64,000 bases of DNA. Source: Nonomuraea glycinis. Lineage in GTDB: Bacteria; Actinomycetota; Actinomycetes; Streptosporangiales; Streptosporangiaceae. Of the stretch, positions 1-8,960 are shown one piece after another. Numbering within the stretch: position 1 is the stretch's first letter; every line of letters starts with the position of its first letter. The notes beneath the pieces were generated by a model, which was not told the origin of the DNA, did no database searches, and saw only the letters and a list, made by a program, of their open reading frames with translations. The stretch is from positions 207,988 through 271,987 of the forward strand of contig NZ_BMNK01000002.1 of the NCBI RefSeq assembly GCF_014646515.1, read 5' to 3'. The position numbers and the translations under genes are program-made.

Positions 1-45
1 CAGGGGCAGCCTGCGGGTGTTCGACGGCGTAAGGTGCCGACATGA
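1..45 (+). CDS. 3' end of an unidentified upstream gene (partial)
   Basis: Frame 1 is open from the window edge to a TGA at 43-45 that overlaps the ATG of the next gene (ATGA). Such overlap is common here between co-transcribed genes, so this is probably the tail of a preceding gene. Only 14 codons are visible and no function can be given. Frame 3 also closes, with a TAA at 30-32, so the frame assignment is not certain. Confidence 0.35.
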   Translation, partial: QGQPAGVRRRKVPT

Positions 46-758
46 CGGTTATCGCGCACATCAGCGACATCCACATCGGCGGTTCCGAGGCGAGTGTGGA
101 GCGGGCTCGGGGGGTCATGCGCCATCTCGCGACGCTCCGGCTCGACGCCGTGGTGGTCACCGGCGACATCGCCGACCACGCGCTGGTGGAGGAGTACGAG
201 ATCGCCGCCGACCTCCTGCGCGCCGAGGTGCCGTTGATCGTCTGCCCGGGCAACCATGACGCGGTGCCGCCGTTCGAGAAACTGATCGGGCCCGCGAACC
301 AGGTGCTCAGGCTCGACGAGGTCACGATCGCGCTGGCCGACTCCAGCGTGCCCGGCGAGCCGCACGGCCATCTCGCTGACGAGACGCTGGTCTGGCTCGA
401 CGGGGTGCTCGCCGAGCGGCCCGAGGTGCCCGCCTTCGTGGGCATGCACCACCAGCCGATCGACCTCGGCATTCCGTACGTGGACCGGATCAGGCTCACC
501 GCCCCGGAACGGCTGGAGGCGGTCGTGCGCAGGCACCCGCACGTGGCCGGGGTGTTCGCGGGCCACGCGCACACCGCGGTGTCGAGCACGTTCGCCGGGG
601 TGCCGCTCGTCATCGCTCCCGGCGTCATCTCCACCTGTCTGACCCACGTGGAGACCGACGGCTTTCCCCTCGACTACGACCTGCCGCCCGCCTTCGCCCT
701 GCACTTCTTCGACGGCGAGCGGCTGCTGACCCATTTCCGGCCGGTGATCCTCAAGTAA
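42..758 (+). CDS. calcineurin-like metallophosphoesterase
   Basis: A 238-residue single-domain phosphoesterase with all the metal-binding blocks of the family in order: SDIH near residue 8 (Asp and His ligands), GDIADH near 47, PGNHD near 80, GMHHQP near 142 and GHAH near 181. It probably hydrolyses phosphodiesters or phosphomonoesters with two metal ions, and it resembles CpdA/Icc-type cytosolic enzymes; the substrate cannot be read from sequence. An AAGGTG ribosome site lies 6 bases before the ATG, and the start overlaps the preceding stop. Its last codons form part of the SoxR box of the next gene, so it is probably not itself SoxR-controlled. Confidence 0.88.
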   Translation: MTVIAHISDIHIGGSEASVERARGVMRHLATLRLDAVVVTGDIADHALVEEYEIAADLLRAEVPLIVCPGNHDAVPPFEKLIGPANQVLRLDEVTIALADSSVPGEPHGHLADETLVWLDGVLAERPEVPAFVGMHHQPIDLGIPYVDRIRLTAPERLEAVVRRHPHVAGVFAGHAHTAVSSTFAGVPLVIAPGVISTCLTHVETDGFPLDYDLPPAFALHFFDGERLLTHFRPVILK

Positions 759-766
759 CCTTGAGG
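749..766. promoter_or_regulatory. SoxR box (operator) before soxR
   Basis: CCTCAAGTAACCTTGAGG is a perfect 7-bp inverted repeat with a 4-bp centre. It matches the enterobacterial SoxR operator (CCTCAAGTTAACTTGAGG) in both arms. It covers the stop codon of the upstream gene and ends 2 bases before the first possible soxR start, which points to autoregulation of soxR. Confidence 0.85.
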
Positions 767-768
767 AT

Positions 769-1251
769 GTGACGAACGTGGCGTGGAACTCCCGGGAACT
801 GACCGTCGGCCAGCTCGCCGAGCGCAGCGGGGTCGCCGTGTCCGCCCTGCACTTCTACGAGACCAAGGGCCTGATCTCCAGCCGGCGCACGGCCGGCAAC
901 CAGCGCCGCTACAGCCGGGACACCCTGCGCAGGGTGGCGTTCGTGCGGCTGTCGCAGCGGCTCGGCATCCCGCTCAAGACCATCAAGGACGCCCTCGCCG
1001 AGCTGCCGGAGGAGCGCACCCCCACCCGCGACGACTGGGCGCGGCTGTCCGGCGCCTGGCGCCGGGAGCTCGACGACCGCATCGAGCAGCTCCAGCGCCT
1101 GCGGGACGATCTCACCGACTGCATCGGCTGCGGCTGCCTGTCGCTGGACCGGTGCGCGCTGGCCAACCCCTATGACCGGCTGGGCGAAGAAGGGCCGGGC
1201 GCCCGGCGCATCGACACCCACGTCCGCCCGCCCGCGCCCCAGTGCCGTTAG
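769..1251 (+). CDS. soxR: SoxR, redox-sensing MerR-family regulator
   Basis: A 160-residue MerR-family protein: winged helix-turn-helix (residues 11-60, beginning [12 protein letters not shown], then [10 protein letters not shown]), a dimerisation helix (about 85-115) and the SoxR cysteine cluster C118-x2-C121-x-C123-x5-C129 that holds a [2Fe-2S] centre. This cluster separates SoxR from other MerR proteins. In actinomycetes SoxR generally answers redox-cycling compounds such as endogenous pigments. The operator directly upstream indicates autoregulation. The start could be GTG 769 or GTG 778; 778 leaves more room after a GAGG motif, whereas 769 lies almost on the operator. The stop overlaps the convergent universal stress gene by 3 bases. 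Confidence 0.93.
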   Translation: MTNVAWNSRELTVGQLAERSGVAVSALHFYETKGLISSRRTAGNQRRYSRDTLRRVAFVRLSQRLGIPLKTIKDALAELPEERTPTRDDWARLSGAWRRELDDRIEQLQRLRDDLTDCIGCGCLSLDRCALANPYDRLGEEGPGARRIDTHVRPPAPQCR

Positions 1252-1691
1252 CCCTTGACCGGCGGGACGATCAGGATCGGCCGGTGGATGTGGTGCAGCA
1301 CGTGGTCGGAGACGCTGCCCAGGAGCATCGAGCGCAGCCCGGCCAGACCACGTGACCCCATCACGACCAGCGTGACGTCGAGCTCGTCCGCCACCTCGAC
1401 GATCGTCCGCCAGATCGACTCGGTGTCCGCGACGGCCCTGGCCGTCACCTCGGCGAGCCCCGCCGCGACGGCCAGCTCGGCCCCCTCCTTGGCCACCTGC
1501 TCCGCCTGAGCCCGCGCCTCCCCCGTGTCCTCCGCGACGGTGATGGCTCCCAGCGGAAACCTGCGCATCCGCACGAGCAGCGGCTCCCACACGGTGATGA
1601 CGACGGCGGGCCGACCGGTGAGAATCCGCCCCGCGACCTCGACCGCGGCCCGAGCGTCCGGTGAGCCGTCGTAGGCGATGAGAACGGTCAT
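1248..1691 (-). CDS. universal stress protein, UspA family
   Basis: A 147-residue single Usp domain. It starts [13 protein letters not shown], typical of the first beta strand and loop, and has the ATP-binding pattern G-2x-G-9x-G-S near the C-terminus ([18 protein letters not shown]), so it probably binds ATP. I chose ATG 1691 over the longer frame to 1718 because GAAGGGAAG lies just upstream at a good distance. It is convergent with soxR and downstream of dnaB in the same direction, with 85 bases between. The role is probably stress survival; nothing in the sequence specifies the signal. Confidence 0.87.
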   Translation of the reverse strand: MTVLIAYDGSPDARAAVEVAGRILTGRPAVVITVWEPLLVRMRRFPLGAITVAEDTGEARAQAEQVAKEGAELAVAAGLAEVTARAVADTESIWRTIVEVADELDVTLVVMGSRGLAGLRSMLLGSVSDHVLHHIHRPILIVPPVKG

Positions 1692-1776
1692 GGCGTGCTT
1701 CCCTTCGCTCCTACTCACCAGTAGAGCACTCCCGGAAGTCTTAACGAGGCGCCAAGGCCTGCCGGTAGGCCCCCGC

Positions 1777-4215
1777 CTAGTGCTGCGCCATGTCGACGAA
1801 GCGGCTGTAGTGACCTTGGAACGCCACGGTGACCGTCGCGGTGGGGCCGTTACGGTGCTTGGCCACGATCAGGTCCGCCTCACCCGCACGCGGGGACTCG
1901 CGCTCGTACGCATCCTCCCGGTGCAAAAGGATGACCATGTCCGCATCCTGCTCAATAGATCCGGATTCGCGCAGGTCGCTCACCATGGGGCGTTTGTCCG
2001 TGCGCTGCTCGGGGCCACGGTTGAGCTGGGAGATCGCGATGACCGGGACCTCCAGCTCCTTGGCCAGCAGCTTGATCGCACGGGAGATCTCCGAGACCTC
2101 GTTCTGGCGGCTCTCGGTCTTCTTCGGCGAGCTCATCAGCTGGAGGTAGTCAATGATCACGAACCGCAGATCGTTACGCTGCTTGAGCCGCCGGCACTTG
2201 GCCCTGATCTCCATCATCGACATGTTGGGCGAGTCGTCGATGAACAGCGGCGCCTCGGCCACCTCGCTCATCCGCCGCGCCAGCCGGGTCCAGTCGTCGT
2301 CGCTCATCATGCCCGAGCGCATCGACTGCAGCGACACCCGGGCCTCAGCCGACAGCAGACGCATCGTGATCTCGTTACGGGACATTTCCAGGGAGAAGAT
2401 GACGGTGCTCATCCCATGCTTGATCGCCGCGGACCGGGCAAAATCCAGCCCGAGGGTGCTGTTGTGTGTGGGGATGCAGGTCCGGCCTGCCAGGTACATG
2501 TGATCGGCGTTGTCCACCTCGACACACCGGACCGGCCGCGACGGAACCGGACGCACGTCCACGATGTAGCGGACCAGCGTCGACGGATGCGCCCTGTCCA
2601 CCTGCCCGGCCGTCTTACGGGGCAGTCGGAAGACCTTGTCCGGCGTAGTGAAGTCGATCAGGTAGCGGGTAGCGGCTCCCTGCACCGACTCGGTGCGAAT
2701 CGTCGCTCTGCAACCGAGGCTGAGAACCAGCTCCTGCACGTCATGAGCGAGCCGCCGATTCGCCACCGCGAACTGGATCTGCCCGTCCGCGTGGATGCAC
2801 CCATCGGAGTCGAGCAGACCTGCCAGCAGCTCGCGCCGCTGGCGCTCCGAGCCGCGCAGATAACGGGCGGGAATCTGCCCGGTGCGCGCATGCGCACTGT
2901 CACCGTCGCCCAGCCGACTCCCCAGCGTGTAAGCGGAGAGGGGGAGATCCTGGTCATCGAGCTGGAAAGCAGCCGCGACCGCGACGGCATGATTGGGCCG
3001 CCGATCCGAGCATCGCAACGTGGCGGCGATCTCCTCCGTGGTCACCACACCGCCGTGCCGAGCCGTCATAGCGGCGTCCAGGGCTCCTGCGGGACAGGTG
3101 GGCAGGTGCGCTGCGTGGCTGCGGACCGGGCCACCTACGCCGACCGTCCCCACCGTCTTCGCCACCGTAGGGAGGGACTCCGGCCCGACGGCGGCCACGG
3201 TCTCTCGGTGGACGATCCGCCGGCCGGGAGCGGTGCGCGAGCCGTGGTGCGCGTCCTTGACGCGCCGGATGGAGTCGGCGGGCCGGTGGGCTGACCGCAG
3301 GCTGCCAGCGGCCCTCCTGGCGGCTCGGGTGGTGGTGCGCCACTGGTGCTGGGCGTCGGCCACGATGACCGTGCCGTCGCTGAACTCGACCTCGTAGCAG
3401 GGCCTGCCGTGCATGACCTCGGTGGCCGCGACGACGCGGGTCGGCTTGCCGTCGGCGCCGATGAGGTGGTCGCCGACCTGCACCTCGCCCATCGTCGTCC
3501 ACCCGGCCGGCGTCGGAAGTGGCGTGTCCAGTGCCAGTGCCTTGCCGATGGCGGGGCGGGCGGCCACGACGATCATCTGGCCCGGGTGGAGGCCGTTGGT
3601 GAGCTGGTCGAGGTCCTGGAAGCCGGTGGGGACGCCGACCATCTGGCCGCTGCGGCTGCCGATGGCCTCCAGCTCGTCCAGGGCGCCGGGCATGATGTCG
3701 GCCAGCGCCGCGTAGTCCTCGGAGGTGCGGCGCTCGGTGACCTTGTAGATCTCCGCCTGGGCTCGGTCGACCAGGTCGTCGACCTCTTCGTTCTGGCCGC
3801 CGTAGCCGAAGGAGACGATGCGGGTGCCGGCCTCGATGAGGCGGCGGAGGATCGCCTGCTCCCGGACGATCTTGGCGTAGTAGCCCGCGTTGGCGGCCGT
3901 CGGGACCACGGCCGTCAGGGTGTGCAGGTAGGCGGCGCCGCCGACCCTGGCCATCTCGCCGCGCTTCTGCAGCTCGTCGAAGACCGTGACCGCGTCGGCC
4001 GGCTCGCCCCGGCCGTAGAGGTCCGTGACGACGTCGTAGATCATCTGATGGGCGGGCCGGTAGAAGTCGTCGGAACGCAGGACCTCGACCACGTCGGCGA
4101 TCGCGTCCTTGGACAGCAGCATGCCGCCCAGCACGGACTGCTCCGCGTCGATGTTGTTGGGAGGTGTGCGCTCGAAACCCGGGCCTGCGCCCACCTCTTC
4201 GTCGTCAATGCTCAC
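1777..4215 (-). CDS. dnaB: replicative DNA helicase DnaB containing an intein
   Basis: An 812-codon frame of two parts. Residues 1-225 and 586-812 together make a 452-residue hexameric replicative helicase: an N-terminal DnaB domain (NIDAEQSVLGGMLL near 21), a RecA-like core with Walker A ARPAIGK/STL, and Walker B FVIIDYLQLM. Residues 226-585 are an intein inserted between the Lys and Ser of Walker A, so the helicase should be inactive until protein splicing. DnaB unwinds DNA at the fork and is loaded at oriC. Its position beyond rpsF-ssb-rpsR-rplI follows the usual actinobacterial order, although transporters are interposed here. The upstream region holds a cluster of DnaA boxes. Confidence 0.95.
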   Translation of the reverse strand: MSIDDEEVGAGPGFERTPPNNIDAEQSVLGGMLLSKDAIADVVEVLRSDDFYRPAHQMIYDVVTDLYGRGEPADAVTVFDELQKRGEMARVGGAAYLHTLTAVVPTAANAGYYAKIVREQAILRRLIEAGTRIVSFGYGGQNEEVDDLVDRAQAEIYKVTERRTSEDYAALADIMPGALDELEAIGSRSGQMVGVPTGFQDLDQLTNGLHPGQMIVVAARPAIGKALALDTPLPTPAGWTTMGEVQVGDHLIGADGKPTRVVAATEVMHGRPCYEVEFSDGTVIVADAQHQWRTTTRAARRAAGSLRSAHRPADSIRRVKDAHHGSRTAPGRRIVHRETVAAVGPESLPTVAKTVGTVGVGGPVRSHAAHLPTCPAGALDAAMTARHGGVVTTEEIAATLRCSDRRPNHAVAVAAAFQLDDQDLPLSAYTLGSRLGDGDSAHARTGQIPARYLRGSERQRRELLAGLLDSDGCIHADGQIQFAVANRRLAHDVQELVLSLGCRATIRTESVQGAATRYLIDFTTPDKVFRLPRKTAGQVDRAHPSTLVRYIVDVRPVPSRPVRCVEVDNADHMYLAGRTCIPTHNSTLGLDFARSAAIKHGMSTVIFSLEMSRNEITMRLLSAEARVSLQSMRSGMMSDDDWTRLARRMSEVAEAPLFIDDSPNMSMMEIRAKCRRLKQRNDLRFVIIDYLQLMSSPKKTESRQNEVSEISRAIKLLAKELEVPVIAISQLNRGPEQRTDKRPMVSDLRESGSIEQDADMVILLHREDAYERESPRAGEADLIVAKHRNGPTATVTVAFQGHYSRFVDMAQH
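2461..3540 (-). other. class 3-type intein with degenerate LAGLIDADG endonuclease, inside dnaB
   Basis: This 360-residue element starts with Ala (ALALDTPLPTPAGW) instead of Cys or Ser and ends THN before Ser 586 of the host. It carries the class 3 signature: Trp in block B (AQHQW, intein residue 67), Cys in block F (PVRCVEVD, residue 339) and Thr in block G (PTHN, residue 358). In class 3 inteins the block F Cys is the first nucleophile. The middle holds a homing-endonuclease-like region with a weak first motif (LGSRLGDGD) and a clear second motif (LLAGLLDSDG). The exact borders follow from the interrupted Walker A of the host. Whether the endonuclease is still active cannot be told. Confidence 0.92.
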
Positions 4216-4309
4216 CGCGCCCCCTCAAACAGCTTGCAGGCGGTCGCACCACCCCCACTTGTAGTCGACCGGTGAGACAGTTTCTCGGCTCACCGCGCCA
4301 ACGGCAACG

Positions 4310-4454
4310 CAGCCTGTGGATAACTCTGTGGCCAACCTGTGGACGAACGGGCCCAAGATGTGAAAGGCCTGTGGACCAGCCTGGGGATAACTATGAAAGA
4401 CATCCACCGAAACCGCTCTGACCTGGCACAACGGCGTCCACCGGCTGTGGAGGG
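4310..4454. promoter_or_regulatory. DnaA-box cluster upstream of dnaB
   Basis: The dnaB/MATE divergent region holds one perfect DnaA box in reverse orientation (TGTGGATAA, 4315-4323) and near-matches TGTGGACGA (4338-4346), TGTGGACCA (4370-4378), TGGGGATAA (4382-4390) and TGTGGAGGG (4446-4454). Spacing and orientation resemble the clusters at the origin. DnaA control of dnaB or DnaA titration is inferred. Confidence 0.6.
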
Positions 4455-4498
4455 AAGAAAGTTGGACCGCCACGCCGGGTAAGGGGCATAATGGACCG

Positions 4499-5800
4499 AT
4501 GCCCATTACCACCCAGGACCGGGAGATACTCCGGCTGGCCGTGCCCGCGTTCGGGGCGCTGGTCGCCGAGCCGCTCTTCCTGCTCACCGACTACGCCATC
4601 GTCGGCCACGGGCTGGGCACCACCGCCGTGGGCGCGCTGGGCGTCGCCGGGGCGGTCCTGGCGACCCTGGTGAATCTGTGCGTGTTCCTCGCCTACGGTA
4701 CGACCGCCTCCGTGGCCCGGCAGACGGGGGCCGGCAACCACGACCGGGCCATGCGCAGCGGCGTGGACGGCATCTGGCTGGCGCTGGCCATCGGCGCGGC
4801 GCTGATCGCGGTCTGCTGGCCGCTCGCCCCGGTCGTCGTGGACCTGTTCGGAGCCTCGCCCGACCAGGCCGCGCAGGCGGTGACGTACCTGCGGATCAGC
4901 CTGCTGGGCGCGCCCGGGATGCTGGTCGTGCTGGCGGGCACCGGGGTGCTGCGCGGGCTGCAGGACACCGCCACGCCGCTGCTGGTGGCGGTGGGCTCCT
5001 TCGCGCTCAACGCGGCGCTGAACGCCTGGTTCGTCCTCGGCCTCGGCTGGGGCATCGCGGGGTCGGCCTGGGGGACGGTGCTCGCGCAGACGCTCGGCGC
5101 CGCCGTGTACGTGGGCGTGGTGGTGCGGGCGGCGGCGCGGCTGCGTACCCCGCTCAGACCCGATCCGGCCGGGGTCAAGCAGGCGAGCACGGCCGGCTTC
5201 GCCCTGCTCATCCGGACCGTCTGCCTGCGGATCGTGCTCCTGGTCGCGATCACGATCGCCACCAGGATGGGGCAGGCGGAGCTGGCCGCCTACGCCATCG
5301 CCACCCAGATCTGGACCATGCTGGCCTTCACCCTGGACGCCATCGCCATCGCCGGGCAGGCCATCACCGGGCGGGCGCTGGGCGCCGGGGACACCGTCGC
5401 GGCCAGGGCGGCCACCAGGCGGATGGTCGTCTGGGGGGTGTGGTCGGGGGCGGTGCTGACCCTGGTCGTGCTGGCGGTGCGGCCGCTGCTGCCCGGCCTG
5501 TTCGACGCCGATCCACAGGTCACCGAGCAGCTGCTGGCGGTGCTCTGGCCGGTGGCGCTGTTCCAGCCGATCTGCGGCGTGGTGTTCGTGCTCGACGGCG
5601 TGCTCATCGGCGCGGGTGACCAGCGCTATCTGGCGTGGGCGGGCGTGTGGACGACGCTGGCCTACCTGCCCGCCGCCTTCCTCGCCGCCGATCACGGCAT
5701 CGTCGCGCTGTGGTGCGCGCTCGGGGTGTGGATGATCGCCCGTCTCATCACGCTGGGCCGACGGGCCACGGGCACCGCCTGGCTGGTAACAGGGGCGTAA
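4499..5800 (+). CDS. MATE-family efflux transporter
   Basis: A 433-residue, highly hydrophobic protein with the usual twelve-helix MATE layout in two related halves. The N-terminal EPLFLLTDYAIVGHGLGT is the family's first-helix signature (DinF-like branch), and PLLVAVGSFALNAALNAW is the conserved segment later in the N-half. It should be a membrane antiporter exporting cationic drugs or metabolites with H+ or Na+. A MATE gene next to dnaB is also found in Streptomyces, so this is a conserved neighbour. GTAAGGGG precedes the ATG. The substrate is unknown. Confidence 0.88.
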   Translation: MPITTQDREILRLAVPAFGALVAEPLFLLTDYAIVGHGLGTTAVGALGVAGAVLATLVNLCVFLAYGTTASVARQTGAGNHDRAMRSGVDGIWLALAIGAALIAVCWPLAPVVVDLFGASPDQAAQAVTYLRISLLGAPGMLVVLAGTGVLRGLQDTATPLLVAVGSFALNAALNAWFVLGLGWGIAGSAWGTVLAQTLGAAVYVGVVVRAAARLRTPLRPDPAGVKQASTAGFALLIRTVCLRIVLLVAITIATRMGQAELAAYAIATQIWTMLAFTLDAIAIAGQAITGRALGAGDTVAARAATRRMVVWGVWSGAVLTLVVLAVRPLLPGLFDADPQVTEQLLAVLWPVALFQPICGVVFVLDGVLIGAGDQRYLAWAGVWTTLAYLPAAFLAADHGIVALWCALGVWMIARLITLGRRATGTAWLVTGA

Positions 5801-5838
5801 TCGTCTCGTGCTTGCCGTTGTCGTAGTGGTGAGGCAGT

Positions 5839-7362
5839 GTGGGCGAGTCCCATGAGCGGGGTGTGTCCTTGTCCACTAGCACGCGATCCTCCATCACCCG
5901 ACGCCTGCCACCTGCTGAGGCGACAGAGTTACGCACCGGTGCCCGCCACGCGCTGGCCCAGGTCTACCGCACGGGTGACCTTGTGGTGCTCGGCCTCGGC
6001 GTCATGATCGGCGCCGGCATCTTCAGCATCGCCGGTCAGCAGGCCAAGACCACGGCCGGGCCGGGCGTGATCCTGTCGTTCATGATCGCGGGCATCGCCT
6101 GCCTGCTCGCCTGCCTGTGTTACGCCGAGCTGTCGTCCACGATGCCGAGGTCCGGCAGCGCCTACACCTTCGCCTACGTCATCTTCGGCGAGGTGTGGGC
6201 GTGGATCATCGGCTGGGCGCTCATTCTGGAGCTCCAGCTCGCCGCCGCCGTGGTGGCCCGCGCCTGGTCGCAGATCACCGTCGGCGCCATCAGCAACTTC
6301 GGGGTACGGGTGCCGTACCCCGACGTGGTCGCCACCGTCCTCGTGGTGGTGATCCTGGTGCTGCTGACCGGGGTCGTGGCGGTCGGCGCGCGGATCGGCC
6401 TGCGCGCCCTGTGGGTCATGGTCTCGGCCAAGCTGCTGGCCATCGGCGCCGTCATCGTCGTCGGCGCCATGCACATCGACGTGGCCAACTTCGGCGACCT
6501 CTACGCCGAGCCGCAGCCGGCCACCGGCGCGAAGGCGACCGTGCTCGACTTCTTCGTCGGCCAGGGGCAGGCGTTCGGCTGGACCGGCGTGTTCGCGGCG
6601 GCGCCGGTGATCGCCTTCGCCTACATCGGCTTCGACATCGTCGCCACCGCCGCCGAGGAGACCGTCAACCCGCGGGCCGTGGTGCCGAAGGGCATGATCC
6701 GCAGCCTGGTCGTGGCCACGGTGATCTACATCGCGGTGGCCGTGGTCATGGTCGGCATGATCCCGTACACCAGCATCTCCCTGGACGCGCCGCTGTCCAG
6801 CGCCTTCCAGGACGTCGGCGTGGACTGGATGGGGCATGTCATCGACATCGGCGCGGTGCTGGGCCTGACCACCGTGATCCTGGTGCTGATCGTGGGCCAG
6901 ACGCGCGTGGTGTTCTCGATGGCCCGCGACGGGCTGCTCCCCCGGCGGCTGGGCGCGATCAGCCGCGCCTACCACACGCCGCAGCGGGCGACGCTGGTGA
7001 TCGGCGCGGTCGCGATCCTGCTGGCGGTGTTCGTGCCGGTGCTCACGATGCAGGAGCTCGTGGTGATGGGGACGCTGTTCGCGTTCCTGTTCGTGGCGGC
7101 CGGGGTGATCGCGATGCGCCGGACGATGCCGGGCCTGGAGCGGGGCTTCCGGGTCCCGCTCTCGCCGCTGCTGCCCATCGCCTCGCTCGTGGCGACCCTC
7201 TGGCTCATGGTGAACCTGCAACTGCTCACCTGGGCGTGGTTCGCCCTGTGGATGGGCTTCGGCCTGGTGGTCTATCTCGTGTACGGCAGGCGGCACAGCC
7301 TGCTCACCCTGGACGAACGGCCCCCGCCGGAGGCCGGTGGCCGGGGCCGGCACCGGCGTTAG
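5839..7362 (+). CDS. APC-superfamily cationic amino-acid permease
   Basis: A 507-residue membrane protein of the amino acid-polyamine-organocation superfamily. After about 50 cytoplasmic residues, the first helix carries the substrate-binding GAGIFSIAGQ motif, followed by GPGVILSFMIAG and SSTMPRSGSAY, all typical of the CAT/YfnA branch. About twelve helices follow, with a basic tail. GAGG at 5831-5834 supports the GTG start at 5839. It probably imports basic or neutral amino acids with protons. It ends 9 bases before the stop of the convergent ABC ATPase gene. This permease and the adjacent importer are not part of the usual rplI-dnaB neighbourhood. Confidence 0.86.
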   Translation: MGESHERGVSLSTSTRSSITRRLPPAEATELRTGARHALAQVYRTGDLVVLGLGVMIGAGIFSIAGQQAKTTAGPGVILSFMIAGIACLLACLCYAELSSTMPRSGSAYTFAYVIFGEVWAWIIGWALILELQLAAAVVARAWSQITVGAISNFGVRVPYPDVVATVLVVVILVLLTGVVAVGARIGLRALWVMVSAKLLAIGAVIVVGAMHIDVANFGDLYAEPQPATGAKATVLDFFVGQGQAFGWTGVFAAAPVIAFAYIGFDIVATAAEETVNPRAVVPKGMIRSLVVATVIYIAVAVVMVGMIPYTSISLDAPLSSAFQDVGVDWMGHVIDIGAVLGLTTVILVLIVGQTRVVFSMARDGLLPRRLGAISRAYHTPQRATLVIGAVAILLAVFVPVLTMQELVVMGTLFAFLFVAAGVIAMRRTMPGLERGFRVPLSPLLPIASLVATLWLMVNLQLLTWAWFALWMGFGLVVYLVYGRRHSLLTLDERPPPEAGGRGRHRR

Positions 7363-7371
7363 TCCGACGCG

Positions 7372-8115
7372 TCAAAGGCGGCCCGAGCCGAGCACGCTGC
7401 GCAGGAAGCTCCTGGTGCGGTCATGCTCCGGCTCGGTGAAGATCTGCTCCGGCGGCCCCTTCTCCAGCAGGACCCCGTCGTCGAGAAAGCACACCGTGTC
7501 GGAGATGTCGCGGCAGATGGACATCTCGTGGGTCGTCACGATCATCGTCATGCCCGACTCCTTGAGCTCCTTGATCAGCGCGATCACCTCGGTGACCAGC
7601 TCGGGGTCGAGTGCCGAGGTGACCTCGTCCAGCAGCATCAGCCTGGGGCCGGTGGCCAGGGCCCGGATGATGGCCACCCGCTGCTGCTGCCCGCCGGAGA
7701 GCTGGTCGGGATAGGCACGGGCCTTGTCCGCCAGCCCGAACCTGCCGAGCAGCTCCATGGCGTGCTCCTCGGCCCGCTCCCTGGCGACCTTGTGCACCTG
7801 CCGGGGGGCCAGGGTGATGTTGTCCAGCACGCTCATGTGCGGGAACAGGTTGAACGCCTGGAAGACCATGCCGAGCCGCTTGCGCACGCCGTCCACGTTC
7901 ACCCGCGGGTCGGTGATCTCCTGGCCGTCGAGGTGGATGGCGCCGTCGTCGACCGTCTCCAGCAGGTTCACGCAGCGCAGCAGCGTCGACTTGCCCGACC
8001 CGGACGCGCCGATCAGGCTCACCACCTCGTGCGGGCGGACCTCCAGATCGATGCCGCGCAGCACGCTGTGGTCGCCGAAGTCCTTCCACACCCCCTCGAT
8101 GGTCAGCAGGCTCAT
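7372..8115 (-). CDS. polar amino-acid ABC transporter, ATP-binding protein
   Basis: A 247-residue ABC ATPase with Walker A GASGSGKST, Q-loop QAFNLF, signature LSGGQQQR, Walker B LMLLDEVTSALD and the H-loop TTHE, in the GlnQ/HisP style. It energises import through the permease encoded upstream; its ATG overlaps the permease stop (ATGA at 8115-8112), so the two are translationally coupled. It forms a three-gene operon with the permease and the lipoprotein receptor. The longer open frame to 8832 lies over the permease gene and is rejected. Confidence 0.93.
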   Translation of the reverse strand: MSLLTIEGVWKDFGDHSVLRGIDLEVRPHEVVSLIGASGSGKSTLLRCVNLLETVDDGAIHLDGQEITDPRVNVDGVRKRLGMVFQAFNLFPHMSVLDNITLAPRQVHKVARERAEEHAMELLGRFGLADKARAYPDQLSGGQQQRVAIIRALATGPRLMLLDEVTSALDPELVTEVIALIKELKESGMTMIVTTHEMSICRDISDTVCFLDDGVLLEKGPPEQIFTEPEHDRTRSFLRSVLGSGRL

Positions 8116-8960
8116 GCCCCCCGCCTCCTTCGTGTGCGTGCGGCCAGGTGATCGGTGAACCGGGCCATCGGGATCGTCAGCAGGATGAACAGCAACGACG
8201 TGACCAGGTAGGGGGTGTAGTTGAAGGTGTTCGCGGCGTGAATCTGCGCCTGCCGGAGCGCCTCCAACGGCCCGATGGTGGCCACCAGCGCGGTGTCCTT
8301 CTGCAGCGAGATGAAGTCGTTCAGCAGCGGCGGGACCACCCGGCGGGTGGCCTGCGGCAGCACCACGAAGCGCATCGTCTTGATGTGGCTCAGGCCGAGC
8401 GAGCGGGCCGCGGCCACCTGGCTCGGGTGGATGGACTCGATGCCGGAGCGGAACACCTCCGCCACGTACGCGCCGTACGACAGGGTGAGCGCGATGATGC
8501 CCAGGGTCGCCAGGTCGGTGGGGACGCCCTGGAGGTTGAGCGCGGGCAGCCCGAAACCGATCAGGTAGATGACCAGGAGCGTCGGCACGCCGCGGAAGAT
8601 GTCGACGTACAGCGTGGCCAGCGCCCGGATCGGGAAGAACGCGGGCGTACGGATGCTGCGCGCCAGCGCGACCAGCAGACCGACCAGCAGGATCAGCGGC
8701 TCGGCGATCAGGAACATCTTGATGTTGAGCAGGAAGCCGTCCAGCACGTCCGGCAGCGCCCTGACGAACATCTCCCCGTCGAAGAACTTCTCCCGCACCC
8801 GGGGCCAGCCGGGCGCGTTGGTGACGATCCACACGACCAGGACGACGAAGACGAACGTCGAGGCGGTGGCGATCGAGCCCGTGCGGCGGCCCTGGGACCT
8901 GCGGATCCGCTCGCGCTCGTGCTGCCGCTCACTCTTGACCCGGGTGGGCCCGGCGGTCAC
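8112..8960 (-). CDS. polar amino-acid ABC transporter, permease
   Basis: A 282-residue inner-membrane permease of the His/Glu/Gln/Arg/opine family. It has a charged N-terminal tail of about 30 residues, then membrane helices, and the cytoplasmic EAA loop near GIESIHPSQVAAARSLGLS, which docks on the ATPase. GTG 8960 overlaps the TGA of the receptor gene (GTGA), a clear sign of coupling, so I prefer it to the start at 9059 that would run into the receptor gene. With only one permease gene, a homodimeric channel is likely. Confidence 0.9.
   Translation of the reverse strand: MTAGPTRVKSERQHERERIRRSQGRRTGSIATASTFVFVVLVVWIVTNAPGWPRVREKFFDGEMFVRALPDVLDGFLLNIKMFLIAEPLILLVGLLVALARSIRTPAFFPIRALATLYVDIFRGVPTLLVIYLIGFGLPALNLQGVPTDLATLGIIALTLSYGAYVAEVFRSGIESIHPSQVAAARSLGLSHIKTMRFVVLPQATRRVVPPLLNDFISLQKDTALVATIGPLEALRQAQIHAANTFNYTPYLVTSLLFILLTIPMARFTDHLAARTRRRRGA

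Noticed and set aside
1678..3294. 538-aa plus-strand open frame opposite dnaB
   Set aside because: It is antisense to the helicase and intein, has no family features and exists because of the high G+C content.
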